Positions 24,355 to 33,238 of a stretch of 64,000 nt of DNA are shown here, piece after piece. The stretch is taken from contig NZ_JARVKY010000026.1 in NCBI RefSeq assembly GCF_029813785.1, forward strand, positions 1-64,000. The letters are read 5' to 3'. The stretch comes from Streptomyces sp. DH41 (GTDB taxonomy: Bacteria; Actinomycetota; Actinomycetes; Streptomycetales; Streptomycetaceae). Position 1 is the stretch's first letter. The number at the start of each line of letters is the position of its first letter. The notes beneath the pieces were generated by a model. That model made no database searches. It had not been told where the DNA came from and saw only the letters and a list, made by a program, of their open reading frames with translations. The position numbers and the translations under genes were made by a program.

Positions 24355-25151
24355 GCCGCGTCCTCCCCCGTGGTGCCGGTGCCGAGGTAGGCGCGCAGCA
24401 CCTCGGGGTCACGCCGGACCTGGTCCGGGGTGCCGTGGGCGATGGCCTTGCCGAAGTCGAGGACGGTGACGTCGTCGGCGAGCCGCATGACCAGTCCCAT
24501 GTCGTGCTCGACCAGCACGACGGACAGGCCGAGTTCGGCGCGGATCTCCCGGACGACTCCGGTCATGCGGACGCGTTCGGCGGCGTTCATGCCGGCCACG
24601 GGTTCGTCGAGCAGCAGTACACGGGGCTCCAGACAGAGGGCACGGGCGAGTTCGACCCGCTTGCGGTCGCCGTAGGACAGCAGGGCGACGGGCGCGTCGA
24701 AGTGGGCGCCCAGGCCGGTGAGTTCGGCGATCTCGCGGGCCTTGGCGAGGTGTTCGCGCTGTTCGCGCACGGCGCGCGGCAGCCGCAGGGCACTGGCGGC
24801 GAAGCCCGCGTGGGACAGGGCGTGGCGGCCGAGCATCAGGTTGTCGGCGACGGTGCCCTGGGTGGTGACGATGTTCTGGAAGGTACGGGCCACTCCCAGG
24901 GCGGCGATCTTGTGCGGGGCGAGCCTGGTCAGTTCGGCGTCGCCGAGCCGTACGGTGCCGGCGGCGGGCCGGTACAGCCCCGACAGGACGTTGAAGCAGG
25001 TGGACTTGCCCGCGCCGTTGGGGCCGATGACGGCGTGCACGGTGCCCGGGGCGACGGTGAAGGAGACGTCGTCGAGGGCGACGAGGCCGGCGAAGCGCAC
25101 GGTCACGTTCCGGACCTGGAGTGCGGGGGGTGCGGCGGTACGGGTGGTCAC
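24351..25151 (-). CDS. livG: Branched-chain amino acid ABC transporter ATPase LivG (266 aa)
   Basis: The nucleotide-binding motifs are complete: Walker A GPNGAGKST, Q-loop region TFQNIVTTQ, signature LSYGDRKRVELARAL, Walker B VLLLDEPVAGM and the switch His in VLVEHDM. The C-terminal GTPDQVRRDPEVLRAYLG is typical of LivG, distinguishing it from LivF. It overlaps its neighbours by 4 bases at both ends. Confidence 0.95.
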   Translation of the reverse strand: MTTRTAAPPALQVRNVTVRFAGLVALDDVSFTVAPGTVHAVIGPNGAGKSTCFNVLSGLYRPAAGTVRLGDAELTRLAPHKIAALGVARTFQNIVTTQGTVADNLMLGRHALSHAGFAASALRLPRAVREQREHLAKAREIAELTGLGAHFDAPVALLSYGDRKRVELARALCLEPRVLLLDEPVAGMNAAERVRMTGVVREIRAELGLSVVLVEHDMGLVMRLADDVTVLDFGKAIAHGTPDQVRRDPEVLRAYLGTGTTGEDAA

Positions 25152-25939
25152 GCGGCCCCCTTGCTGTCGGTGCCCTCGGCGGTGTCGCCCAGGTAGAGGC
25201 GGCGTACGGCGTCCGTCCGCGCGAGCTCACCGGCGGGCCCGGACAGCCGGACCTCGCCGACCTCGAGGACGTGGGCGTGTTCCGCGAGCGACAGCGCCAT
25301 GCCGGCGTTCTGTTCGACGAGGAGTACGGCGGTGCCCTGGGTGTTGATCTCCCGGACGACCTCGGCGATGCGCTCCACCATCAGCGGGGCGAGTCCGAGG
25401 GAGGGTTCGTCGAGGAGGAGCAGGCGGGGTGCGGCCATCAGGGCGCGGCCGATGGCCAGCATCTGCTGTTCGCCGCCGGACAGCAGGCCCGCCGCCTGAC
25501 GGGTGCGCTCGGCGAGCCGCGGGAAGAGGGTGAAGACCCGCTCCCGGGCCTCGCGGACCTGGGCCGGGGCGCGCCGGTTCAGGCCGAGCCCGCCGGCCCG
25601 CAGGTTCTCGTCGACGGTGAGTCCGGCGAACACCCGCCTGCCCTCGGGGACCTGTACGACTCCGGCGCGTACGGCGGCGACCGGGTCCCGGCCGTCGAGG
25701 GCCGTGTCGCCGTAGCGGACGCGGCCGGCCGTGATCGCGCCGCGGTGCAGGCGCAGTGTGCCCGACACGGCCCGCAGCAGCGTCGTCTTGCCGGCGCCGT
25801 TGGCACCGAGCAGTGCGACGACGCCGCCGTGCGGGACGGTCAGGGACACGGAACGGAGGGCGGACAGTGCGCGCCCGTACGTCACGTCGAGACTCTCGAC
25901 GTGCAGCGCGGGTTCGCCGTCCGGTGGTGCTGCGGGCAT
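25148..25939 (-). CDS. livF: Branched-chain amino acid ABC transporter ATPase LivF (263 aa)
   Basis: This is the second ATPase and the first gene of the operon. Walker A is GANGAGKTT, signature LSGGEQQMLAIGRAL, Walker B LLLLDEPSLGLAP, and the switch is LLVEQNAGMAL. VVQVPEGRRVFAGLTVDENL is a LivF hallmark. The ATG at 25939 follows AAGGAG; the frame stays open for 400 more bases upstream but that stretch has no coding character. The 469-base gap before it should hold the operon promoter. Confidence 0.95.
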   Translation of the reverse strand: MPAAPPDGEPALHVESLDVTYGRALSALRSVSLTVPHGGVVALLGANGAGKTTLLRAVSGTLRLHRGAITAGRVRYGDTALDGRDPVAAVRAGVVQVPEGRRVFAGLTVDENLRAGGLGLNRRAPAQVREARERVFTLFPRLAERTRQAAGLLSGGEQQMLAIGRALMAAPRLLLLDEPSLGLAPLMVERIAEVVREINTQGTAVLLVEQNAGMALSLAEHAHVLEVGEVRLSGPAGELARTDAVRRLYLGDTAEGTDSKGAA

Positions 25940-26408
25940 CACGGCTCCTTGGGACCGTGCCGAGACCGGCACGGTGAGGGGAAGGGGGGAGCTCACGACA
26001 GCACGCGCGCCGGTGGCGGTACAGAGCCGCGGCCCGGATCGCTGCGGCGTCCCAGTCCCCGGCCGGAGAGTCTGTGCGGATGCCCAGAGGCGGACGGCGG
26101 GGGCCGCCAGGGCGGGGGCGCCCACGACACGGGAGCCGGGGCTCCGCAGGGCGACGCCGCGAGACCCTGGCGGGAGACGGCGCCCGCGTCCGCCGGGGCG
26201 CCGGGGGCGCCGGTGCCCGGAGCAGCACCCGTGGCCGGCGACTCCCCGCCCCGCCCCCGCCACGCCTCGCCACACCCCCGCCTCGCCACGCGAGAACACC
26301 ACTCGCGCGGACGCGTGTCCGGCGCGATACGGAAGCCGGGAATCCGGAGTCGCGCGCATCCGGAGTCGCGCGCATCCGGAGTCGCGCGAGTCCCGGGCCG
26401 CGCGTCCC
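25940..26408. other. Intergenic region before the liv operon, 469 bp
   Basis: I find no gene. The stretch is extremely GC-rich, with many imperfect CGCC/CCCG runs, and ends in three 16-bp repeats. It must hold the promoter of the liv operon and the end of the PucR transcript, but I cannot point to a -10/-35 pair. Confidence 0.45.
26342..26389. repeat. 16-bp tandem repeat, three copies
   Basis: The unit ATCCGGAGTCGCGCGC occurs at 26342-26357, 26358-26373 and 26374-26389, the last with one base changed. It lies 20 bases past the stop of the PucR-type regulator gene. It could be a simple slippage product or a binding-site array for the liv promoter region. Confidence 0.85.
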
Positions 26409-27701
26409 TCAGTCGCGCAGGACGCGCCGGGCGGTCAGGGCCAGGCTCATCTCGACCACGTCGGCCGGGCGGGCCAGGGACCGGCCGGTCAGCTGCTCGC
26501 AGCGGCGGAGGCGGTTGAGGACCGTGTTGCGGTGGCAGTAGAGGCGTTCACCGGCCCGCTGCGCCGAGCCGTCGCAGTCGAGCCAGGTGGTGAGGGTGTC
26601 CAGCAGTACCTCCCGGTCGGCGGGTTCGAGGCGCAGCAGGGGACCGAGGACCTTCTCGGCGAGTGCCCGGCCGAGCTCGGGGCTGGAGACGACCAGGGCC
26701 GCGGGAAGGTGGTCGGCCAGCCGGACCGTGCCGCCGGCCTCCGGGCAGATGTCCAGCGCCGTGTCGGCGAGCCTGCGGCCGTCGCCGACGGAGGCGAGTC
26801 CGACGACCGCGCCGCCGACGCCGATCCGCAGGCCGGGGACCGGGGCGCGCGGCGCGGACCCGGCCCCGGGCTCCTCCGGCTCCGGGAGCCCGTCGTCACC
26901 GGCGCCGACCAGGACGATGCCGTAGTCGGCCTCCGCCCCGGCGTGCCAGTGGACGCGGGTGCCGGACGGTACGGCGGCGGCGCGGGCGGCGTCGGATCGC
27001 GCCGGGTGGACGCCGGTGACGGCGACGACGACGTACCGGCCCTGCTCCGGCAGGCCCAGCACCCGGGCGGCCTCGGGCAGGTCGGCGATGCGGCTGGTGC
27101 CGTCGAGCAGCCCGGCCGCCAGCAGCCGGGCCCGGTTCTCGCGGCGCCGGCCGATCTGCCACTCGGTCTGCCGGTAGGCGTCGGCGACGAGGGTGCAGTG
27201 CTCGTCGACGAAGTTCCACACGTCGGCGGCCACGTGCACGAGGAGGCGTACGTCCTCGGGCGCGGTGCGGGAGGTCTCCTCGACCAGCCGCTGCCACACC
27301 AGGGAGCCGCCGAGGCGGAAGGCGTGCAGCAGGGCGTCCAGAGGGAGGCCCTGCTCGGCGCGGGTGGCGCCGATCCGCCAGGAGCAGCGGCGGGCCGCGT
27401 CCCGCGCGCCGCTGGGGTCGAGCAGCGAGGCCACGCTGTGCCGCAGCGAGCGCTGGGCCTCCTGCCAGGTGGCGGTGGGGTCCTTGGTGATGGCCGCGCG
27501 GTACGCGGGCTCCTGCTCCCGCAGCAGGGCCACCAGCCGGTCGGTCAGATCGGGCAGGTCGTCGAGCAGGGCGCGGGCGGCCCGGTGCAGGACACGCAGG
27601 GCGTCGGCGTCCATCAACGACGCGACGCTCGGTGTCCGCGGGCGTGGTACGGGCGTCAGCCCGACGCGGATCGCTCCTCGTGACCGTACGGCGTGCTGCA
27701 T
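26409..27701 (-). CDS. PucR family transcriptional regulator (430 aa)
   Basis: The C-terminus has the PucR-type helix-turn-helix: LLDTLTTWLDCDGSAQRAGE, then RLYCHRNTVLNRLRRCEQLTG. The middle carries a GGDEF-like PucR domain, and the N-terminal 170 residues form the helical region typical of CdaR/PucR-type regulators (WNFVDEHCTLVADAYRQTEW). The ATG at 27701 has GGGGAGG 5 bases upstream; a second candidate is MDADALRVLH about 29 codons later. Such proteins usually activate catabolic or transport genes in response to a substrate. The liv operon downstream on the same strand is the obvious candidate target. Confidence 0.9.
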   Translation of the reverse strand: MQHAVRSRGAIRVGLTPVPRPRTPSVASLMDADALRVLHRAARALLDDLPDLTDRLVALLREQEPAYRAAITKDPTATWQEAQRSLRHSVASLLDPSGARDAARRCSWRIGATRAEQGLPLDALLHAFRLGGSLVWQRLVEETSRTAPEDVRLLVHVAADVWNFVDEHCTLVADAYRQTEWQIGRRRENRARLLAAGLLDGTSRIADLPEAARVLGLPEQGRYVVVAVTGVHPARSDAARAAAVPSGTRVHWHAGAEADYGIVLVGAGDDGLPEPEEPGAGSAPRAPVPGLRIGVGGAVVGLASVGDGRRLADTALDICPEAGGTVRLADHLPAALVVSSPELGRALAEKVLGPLLRLEPADREVLLDTLTTWLDCDGSAQRAGERLYCHRNTVLNRLRRCEQLTGRSLARPADVVEMSLALTARRVLRD

Positions 27702-27817
27702 CGCGGTCCTCCCCAGGCCAGGGCTGGCGGGGGCGCCCCGCGACGGGCTGTCCGCCCGTGCCGGGCATGCCCCCTGACTCGTCCTGCCCGAAGGATGACA
27801 TACCGTCCGGTCGGTCC

Positions 27818-30613
27818 CTAGGGTTGTGCACCGGTCTTTTCGGCCGGCCCGGCGTGCTCGGCCTGCTCGACCACGCGGGCCAGCTCCAGGCGGGACCGTA
27901 CGCCGAGCGCGGCGAAGACCTTGCGGAGGTGGTAGTCGACGGTGCGGATGCTCACCGCGAGAGTCAGCGCGACCTCGCGGTTGGTGGCACCTTCGGCGAC
28001 GTGCCTCGCTATGCGCAGCTGCTGCGGAGTGAGGCGGGTCAACCGGGTCGGCGTCCCCGCGTCGCCGCCGTGCGACGCCGCTCCGAGCGCCCGCAGCTCG
28101 CCGCGTGCCTGCGCCGCCCAGACGCCGGCGCCGCAGCGGTCGAAGCCGGCCAGCGCGGTGCCGAGGCGGCCACGGGCCTCGCGCGGCCGGCGTCGGCGGC
28201 GCAGCCACTTGCCGTACAGCAGCGCCGTGCGGGCCCGTTCGAAGTCGCCGCCCGCCTCCTCGTGCCGGGCGAGTGCCTGCCGGTAGAGGTCGTCGGCGCG
28301 GTCCGGCGGGGCGAGGAGGGCGTGGCAGCGGGCCAGCTGCGCGGCGGCCTGCGGATCGGCGCCGAACGCCGCCCAGCCCGCGAAGTCCGTGAGGACCGCG
28401 CCGGTGTCCTCGTGGCGGCCGGCGAGGACCGAGGCCTCCACGAAGCACGGCACGGCGAGCCGCCACACCGCGAAATGTCCGCGCCCGGGTCCGGGCAGCA
28501 CCAGGAGTCCGAGCCGGTCGGCGGCGTCCAGCGGACGCCCCCGCCCCAGGTCGGCCCGGGCCGCCGCCCACTCCGCCAGGGTGGCCGCCTGGGCCAGTCC
28601 GTGGCGCCGTGCGGTGCTCAGCGCGGCCGTCACGTGCCGGGCGACGACGTCCGGCTCCTCCTCGATCGACGCCGCGAGGGCCAGCACCGCCCGGTGGTGG
28701 GCCGCCGTGTTGCGCTGCCCGGTCCGCAGCGCGGTGCGCAGCCCCTCCTCCGCGTGGGTACGGGCCTGTGGGTGCCGGCCGGCGCGCAGTTCGGCGTAGG
28801 CGAGGTACTCCAGTGCCCGTGGCACCAGCGCGTCCGACCCGAGCTGCCGGGCGGCGGCCAGGGCCCGCGCCCCGGCCCGGCGGGCGGCTTCCACGTCGCC
28901 GAGCAGCAAGGCGGCCGACGCCGACCTCAGCAGGCCCTCGGGCCGGTGGTCGGTCCTGGCCCGCTCCACCACCTGGCCGAGCGGTTCGGCGGCCCGGTCG
29001 AGCCGTCCCTCGAGCAGTGCCCGCATGCCGACGCGGTGGTCGCGCACCGGGTCCGGGGGCGGTCTTCCCGCGTCCCCCGGCACGGCGGCCGCGTCCACGG
29101 GCCGTGCCGTGTGGTGCGGGGTGTCGGTGTGCCGGGGGGCCGGGTGCTGATGCGAGCGGGGCGGTTCGGGCCCAAGTGTGGTGAGGCAGGCCGGCAGGTC
29201 GCCCGCCGCCCAGGCGGCGTCGGCGGCGGCCAGCGCGGCGGTCGCGGCGTCGGCGGGGGCGTCCGCGGCGAGCAGGGAGGCGGCCAGCAGCAGGGACTGG
29301 TGGGCGTCGCCGACGGGGCCGTCCCGGAGTTCCGTCAGTCCGCGGACCAGCTCGGCCCGCCCCCTCACCCCGGCCGGCGCGGCACAGCCGCGGGCCGCGG
29401 CGAGCAGGGGACGCGCCCGGTCGGGGTGGCCGGCGAGCAGGGCGTACTCGGCAGCGGCCGTGTACCGCTCCGCCCGGGCCGGGCCGTCGGCGGTCAGCTC
29501 GGCGGCCCGGGCGTACGCCGCCGCGCGCAGCCGGTACGAGGCCGGCACCGTGCCGTCGGCCGCCACCGCCGCGAGCCGGTCCGCGAGCGCCGGTTCGGGC
29601 GCCGGGCCGGTCAGGGACCAGGAACGGTGCAGCAGCCCGGGGAGCGGCTGGCCGCCGGCCTCCAGTACGTCGGCCAGCGCGCGGTGCGCGGCGCGGCGCC
29701 GGTCCGGCGCGGCGGCGGCGTGGACCGTACGGCGGACCAGCGGGCCGTGGAAGCGGAGCCGGTCGTCGGCCAGCGCGAGGGGCGCGGGAAGCGGTTCCAG
29801 GGAGGGGACCGGCGCGGACGCCGGCCGCAGGTGCCGTACGGCGTCGAGGACCGGGCCGGCGTCGACGTCCGGTCCGTCCGACGCCCGCACGGCCGCCGCC
29901 ACCGTCAGCAGCAGGTCCCGGGCGGGTGCGGACAGGCCGGTCAGCGACCCGCCCGCCACCTCCGCCAGGGTCCCGGCGTCGGCCAGGGGTCTGGGCAGGG
30001 GACGGTGGCCGCGCAGTTCGGCGGGTGACAGCCGGTGGACGAGGGCGAGGAGCAGGGCCGGGTTGCCCTCGGCCTCGGCCAGCAGTTCCTCGCGGACGGC
30101 CGGGTCGGCGGCGCCGCCGGTCACGTCGTCGAGCAGGGCGCCGGCCTGCGACGGGCTGAGCGGGTCCAGGCGTACGACGGGCAGGTGGGCGAACTCCGGG
30201 TCGACGGCGCGGTCCGAGGCGACGGAGAGGAGCAGACCGACGCGGCCCGCGGTGTGCGGGAGCCCGGCCGCTCGGCCCAGCGCGGCCCGGGCCCGGGCGT
30301 CCCACAGATGCGCGTCGTCGGCACACACGAGCACAGGCGCCTCGCCGGCCGCCGCCCGCAGGGCACCGAGCAGTTCCTCGGCGGTGCCCCGGGCGCCCCG
30401 GTCCGGGCCGGGCCCGAGGTCGAGTACGGGGCCGGCCCGGAAGGAGCGGGCGGCCCATCGGAGGAGGGCGGTCCTGCCGAGTCCGGGTTCGCCGGTCACG
30501 AGGAGGTGGCCGCTGTGGGTGCTCAGCCCCTCCAGAAGGGCGCGCACCGCCTGCCGTTGCGCGCTTTGGCCGTGGATCCGCACGGCCGTACGTACGGTCG
30601 TCTCTCCGGTCAT
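27818..30613 (-). CDS. Large LuxR-family ATP-binding regulator (LAL-type, 931 aa)
   Basis: The N-terminal 330 residues form a STAND/AAA-type ATPase: a Walker A-like GEPGLGRT at residues 41-48, with Arg in place of the usual Lys, and Walker B LVCADDAH near residue 100. A long TPR-like helical region follows to about residue 840. The C-terminus is a LuxR helix-turn-helix (LTPQQLRIARHVAEGATNREVALTL, then IRTVDYHLRKVFAALGVRSR). LAL regulators are large pathway-level activators. The ATG at 30613 has no ribosome site upstream, which suggests a leaderless transcript. A perfect 20-bp palindrome begins 7 bases before it. Confidence 0.9.
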   Translation of the reverse strand: MTGETTVRTAVRIHGQSAQRQAVRALLEGLSTHSGHLLVTGEPGLGRTALLRWAARSFRAGPVLDLGPGPDRGARGTAEELLGALRAAAGEAPVLVCADDAHLWDARARAALGRAAGLPHTAGRVGLLLSVASDRAVDPEFAHLPVVRLDPLSPSQAGALLDDVTGGAADPAVREELLAEAEGNPALLLALVHRLSPAELRGHRPLPRPLADAGTLAEVAGGSLTGLSAPARDLLLTVAAAVRASDGPDVDAGPVLDAVRHLRPASAPVPSLEPLPAPLALADDRLRFHGPLVRRTVHAAAAPDRRRAAHRALADVLEAGGQPLPGLLHRSWSLTGPAPEPALADRLAAVAADGTVPASYRLRAAAYARAAELTADGPARAERYTAAAEYALLAGHPDRARPLLAAARGCAAPAGVRGRAELVRGLTELRDGPVGDAHQSLLLAASLLAADAPADAATAALAAADAAWAAGDLPACLTTLGPEPPRSHQHPAPRHTDTPHHTARPVDAAAVPGDAGRPPPDPVRDHRVGMRALLEGRLDRAAEPLGQVVERARTDHRPEGLLRSASAALLLGDVEAARRAGARALAAARQLGSDALVPRALEYLAYAELRAGRHPQARTHAEEGLRTALRTGQRNTAAHHRAVLALAASIEEEPDVVARHVTAALSTARRHGLAQAATLAEWAAARADLGRGRPLDAADRLGLLVLPGPGRGHFAVWRLAVPCFVEASVLAGRHEDTGAVLTDFAGWAAFGADPQAAAQLARCHALLAPPDRADDLYRQALARHEEAGGDFERARTALLYGKWLRRRRRPREARGRLGTALAGFDRCGAGVWAAQARGELRALGAASHGGDAGTPTRLTRLTPQQLRIARHVAEGATNREVALTLAVSIRTVDYHLRKVFAALGVRSRLELARVVEQAEHAGPAEKTGAQP

Positions 30614-30620
30614 TCCCGGG

Positions 30621-30640
30621 AGGTTACGCGCGCGTAACCT
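30621..30640. promoter_or_regulatory. Perfect 20-bp palindrome at the start of the LAL regulator gene
   Basis: AGGTTACGCG is followed directly by its exact reverse complement CGCGTAACCT. It lies 8-27 bases upstream of the ATG, in promoter position for a leaderless gene. This is a strong operator candidate, most simply for autoregulation by the LuxR-type domain. Confidence 0.6.
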
Positions 30641-30861
30641 GACGCGGAAGCCACCGGTCCGCCCCGGCCCGCCGGGTGTCGGCCGTGTCACCTGCGGTTG
30701 TGGACCGTGCGGCCGGATCCGTGCACTGTGCCGCTGCCCAGCGGCCTTGGCCCGGGGCCGTGCGGCGGCACAGCGGGCCGGCGGCGGCCGCGACGTGCCC
30801 GCGACCGCCGCCGGATGGTGCCGGATGGTGCCGAGTGGTGCTGTGGGGAGTGCCGGGAGCG

Positions 30862-31797
30862 TCAGGAGCCGTGCGGGCAGTTGCCCCGGTACTCCTCGAT
30901 GGTCAGGCTCGGCCGGGGCAGCGGGCAGATGAACTGCTCGTAGCGGGTGTCGTTGTCGATGAACCGCTTGAGCCAGGAAATGCTGTACTTCGCGATCGTC
31001 GTGTCCGACGTGTTCGGCGTGAAGTGGCTCGCGTTGTTGAGCTCCAGGTACGCGCGGTCCGTCCTGGACGGCAGGCTGGAGTAGAACGGCTCGGAGTGCG
31101 AGGAGACCGGGGCGATGCTGTCGCCGTCGGCCCCCACGATCAGCGTCGGGGTGCTGACCTCGGGCCAGCTCTTGTCCAGGTTCCAGGGGGTGAGGGGGAT
31201 GGCCGCCTGGAGTGAGGGCCGGGACTTCGCGGCCTCCAGGGATCCCCCGCCGCCCATCGAGTGGCCCATGACGCCGAGCCGGCTGCTGTCGACCCGCCCG
31301 CGGACGGAGCTGCGCTCGGTGAGGTAGTCCAGGGCAGCCAGCAGCTGCCGGCCCCGGGAGGCGGGCTGGTCCAGCGTGGTGTTGGTGTCGATGGTGAACA
31401 CGACGAAGCCCTGTGAGGCCAGCCGCGGACCGAGCCAGGCGATGGAGGACTCGTACGCGGTGAAGCCGGGTGAGATCACGACGGCGCCGAACGTGCCGTC
31501 ACTGGTGCTCGTCGGGTAGTAGATCGTGCCGCCGCCGAAGCCGGTGACCGCGAGCGAGGAAACGCTGGTGTCCGCCACGGAGTACGGGCCGCGCAGTGCC
31601 TCGATGCTGGACTCGGTGGGCGCCGGGCCGCGCTCGTAGGGGTTGTCCGCGGCGGCCTGGGCGCCGGGGCTGGTGAGGGTGGAGAACGCGACGACGGCGG
31701 CCACGGCCGCCGTGACGCCGGCGAGCCGCCGCCGCGCTCCGCGGAACGCCGGGCGCGCGGCCCGGGAGGCGGCGTGGGTGTGGGGGTTCTGCTGCAC
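30862..31797 (-). CDS. Secreted cutinase / polyester (PET-type) hydrolase (311 aa)
   Basis: This is an alpha/beta hydrolase of the actinobacterial cutinase family that includes LCC and the Thermobifida enzymes. A long signal peptide of about 50 residues ends near AQAAADNPYERGP. The catalytic triad is Ser180 in GHSMGG, Asp226 in GADGDS and His258 in NNASHF. The conserved Trp of TPWNLDK (substrate clamp) is present, and two C-terminal cysteines (FICPLP, RGNCPH) fit the family disulfide. The usual oxyanion Tyr is Phe in SPGFTAYESS. The start is GTG at 31797 with GAGGA upstream. It should cleave cutin and other polyesters outside the cell. It stands alone. Confidence 0.92.
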   Translation of the reverse strand: MQQNPHTHAASRAARPAFRGARRRLAGVTAAVAAVVAFSTLTSPGAQAAADNPYERGPAPTESSIEALRGPYSVADTSVSSLAVTGFGGGTIYYPTSTSDGTFGAVVISPGFTAYESSIAWLGPRLASQGFVVFTIDTNTTLDQPASRGRQLLAALDYLTERSSVRGRVDSSRLGVMGHSMGGGGSLEAAKSRPSLQAAIPLTPWNLDKSWPEVSTPTLIVGADGDSIAPVSSHSEPFYSSLPSRTDRAYLELNNASHFTPNTSDTTIAKYSISWLKRFIDNDTRYEQFICPLPRPSLTIEEYRGNCPHGS

Positions 31798-32341
31798 GAG
31801 GAGTCGTCCTCTCGGTCGTGGCGAGGGGCCCGGCCGGTGATCGCACACGGGCCCGGAACACGTGGGGTCGCGTCCCGGGACATCCGCCGGACGGGCGTCG
31901 CCGATGAACTGGCGGTGCCACTGTCGGCGGGCGGTGCGGTCGGGGGGATCGGCAGAATCACCGGTCTCGTACGACGGGTGGGGCGGCGGGGCCGACCGGG
32001 CGACCGGGCGACGGGGCCGACCGGGCGAGGGGGCCGGGCGTGCGGCGTCGCGGTCCGCGGGCGTCTCCGGCTCGATGGCCAGAAACACGCGCCGACCGGG
32101 CAGGCGAGCAGACCGGACAGAGCGGGCGAACGAACGGCCGCGCGGGCCGGGCGCTCGGACCGGGCGGACCGGCAGGGGAACGGGCAGGGCTTGTGGTGGC
32201 GCCGCGTCCTGCCGCCGGGGGCTTGCCCGGGGACCCGGTCGGTGTGACACGCTCGGCACCGGCCGGGCTGTCGTACGCCGGTCGTCATGGAGGAACGTCG
32301 GCGGCCCCGCACCGGGTCCCGCACCGTGGAGAGGCGACGGC
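31798..32341. other. Divergent intergenic region with GC-rich repeats, 544 bp
   Basis: I see no gene. Bases 31981-32040 hold imperfect direct repeats around GACCGGGCGA, and similar CGGGCGGACC-type words continue to about 32180. It should carry promoters for the cutinase (leftward) and the oxidoreductase (rightward). Confidence 0.45.
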
Positions 32342-33232
32342 ATGCGTATCGGACTGCTCGGCACCGGTCCCTGGGCGGACATGACGCACGCCCCCGCCCT
32401 GCGCCGGCACGACAGCCTGGACTTCGTGGGGGTGTGGGGGCGCCGCCCGGGCGCCGCGAAGGAGCTCGCGGACCGGCACGGCACGCGTGCCTACGACGAC
32501 GTCGACGCCCTGCTGGCGGACGTGGAGGCCGTCGCGTTGGCAGTGCCTCCGGCCGTGCAGGCCGTGTTGGCGGTACGCGCGGCGCGGGCCGGGTGCCATC
32601 TGCTGCTCGACAAACCGCTGGCGGCGACGGTGGCGCAGGGGCAGGCGGCGGTCGAGGCGGTGCGGGTGGCGGGCGTCGCCTCTGTCGTCTTCTTCACCGC
32701 GCGGTTCCAGCCCGAGACCGAGGCGTGGATCACCGAACAGGCCGCTTCGGACGGCTGGTTCACGGCACAGGCGCAGTGGCTCGGTGCGGTGTTCGCCGCC
32801 GACAGCGACAGTCCGTTCGCGGACTCGCCGTGGCGGCGGGAGAAGGGTGCCCTGTGGGACGTCGGGCCGCACGCCCTGTCCGTGCTGCTGCCGGTTCTCG
32901 GTGACGCCCGGCGGGTGGCCGCGGCGGCACCGGGGCCCGGGGACACCGTCCATCTGGTCCTCGACCACACCGGCGGTGCCTCGAGCACACTCACGCTCAG
33001 CCTGACGGCGCCGCCCGCCGCGGCGGGTGCGACCGTGGAGCTGCGCGGCCGGGCCGGTGTGACGCTCCTGCCGGAGACCACCGAGGGGCCGGTGCCCGCT
33101 CTGCTGCGGGCCGCGGACGCGCTCCTCGCCAGTGCCCGGGGTGGACGTCCGCACGCCTGCGACGCCGCGTTCGGCCTGCGGGTCACCGAGACCCTCGCCG
33201 CGGCCGAGGCCCTGCTGAACCGCCGGCAGTGA
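32342..33232 (+). CDS. Gfo/Idh/MocA family oxidoreductase (296 aa)
   Basis: The N-terminal Rossmann fold begins MRIGLLGTGPWADMTHAPAL. The family's substrate-side Lys-Pro pair is in LLDKPLA near residue 95, and the C-terminal half has KGALWDVGPHALSVL, a family feature. These NAD(P)-dependent enzymes act mostly on sugars, sugar alcohols or their derivatives. It is somewhat shorter than the common 330-390 residues. GGAGAGG stands 7 bases ahead of the ATG. It is a single gene with no sugar genes beside it, so the substrate is unknown. Confidence 0.88.
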   Translation: MRIGLLGTGPWADMTHAPALRRHDSLDFVGVWGRRPGAAKELADRHGTRAYDDVDALLADVEAVALAVPPAVQAVLAVRAARAGCHLLLDKPLAATVAQGQAAVEAVRVAGVASVVFFTARFQPETEAWITEQAASDGWFTAQAQWLGAVFAADSDSPFADSPWRREKGALWDVGPHALSVLLPVLGDARRVAAAAPGPGDTVHLVLDHTGGASSTLTLSLTAPPAAAGATVELRGRAGVTLLPETTEGPVPALLRAADALLASARGGRPHACDAAFGLRVTETLAAAEALLNRRQ

Positions 33233-33238
33233 TCGTGG

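Noticed and set aside
26409..30458. A single 1349-residue open frame on the minus strand
   Set aside because: It is the PucR gene frame extended through the antisense-like frame of the LAL regulator gene; only the last 430 residues have coding character and a ribosome site.
31774..32247. Possible 157-residue gene between the cutinase and oxidoreductase genes
   Set aside because: Composition is Arg/Gly-rich low complexity from GC-rich repeats, with no ribosome site and no recognisable fold.
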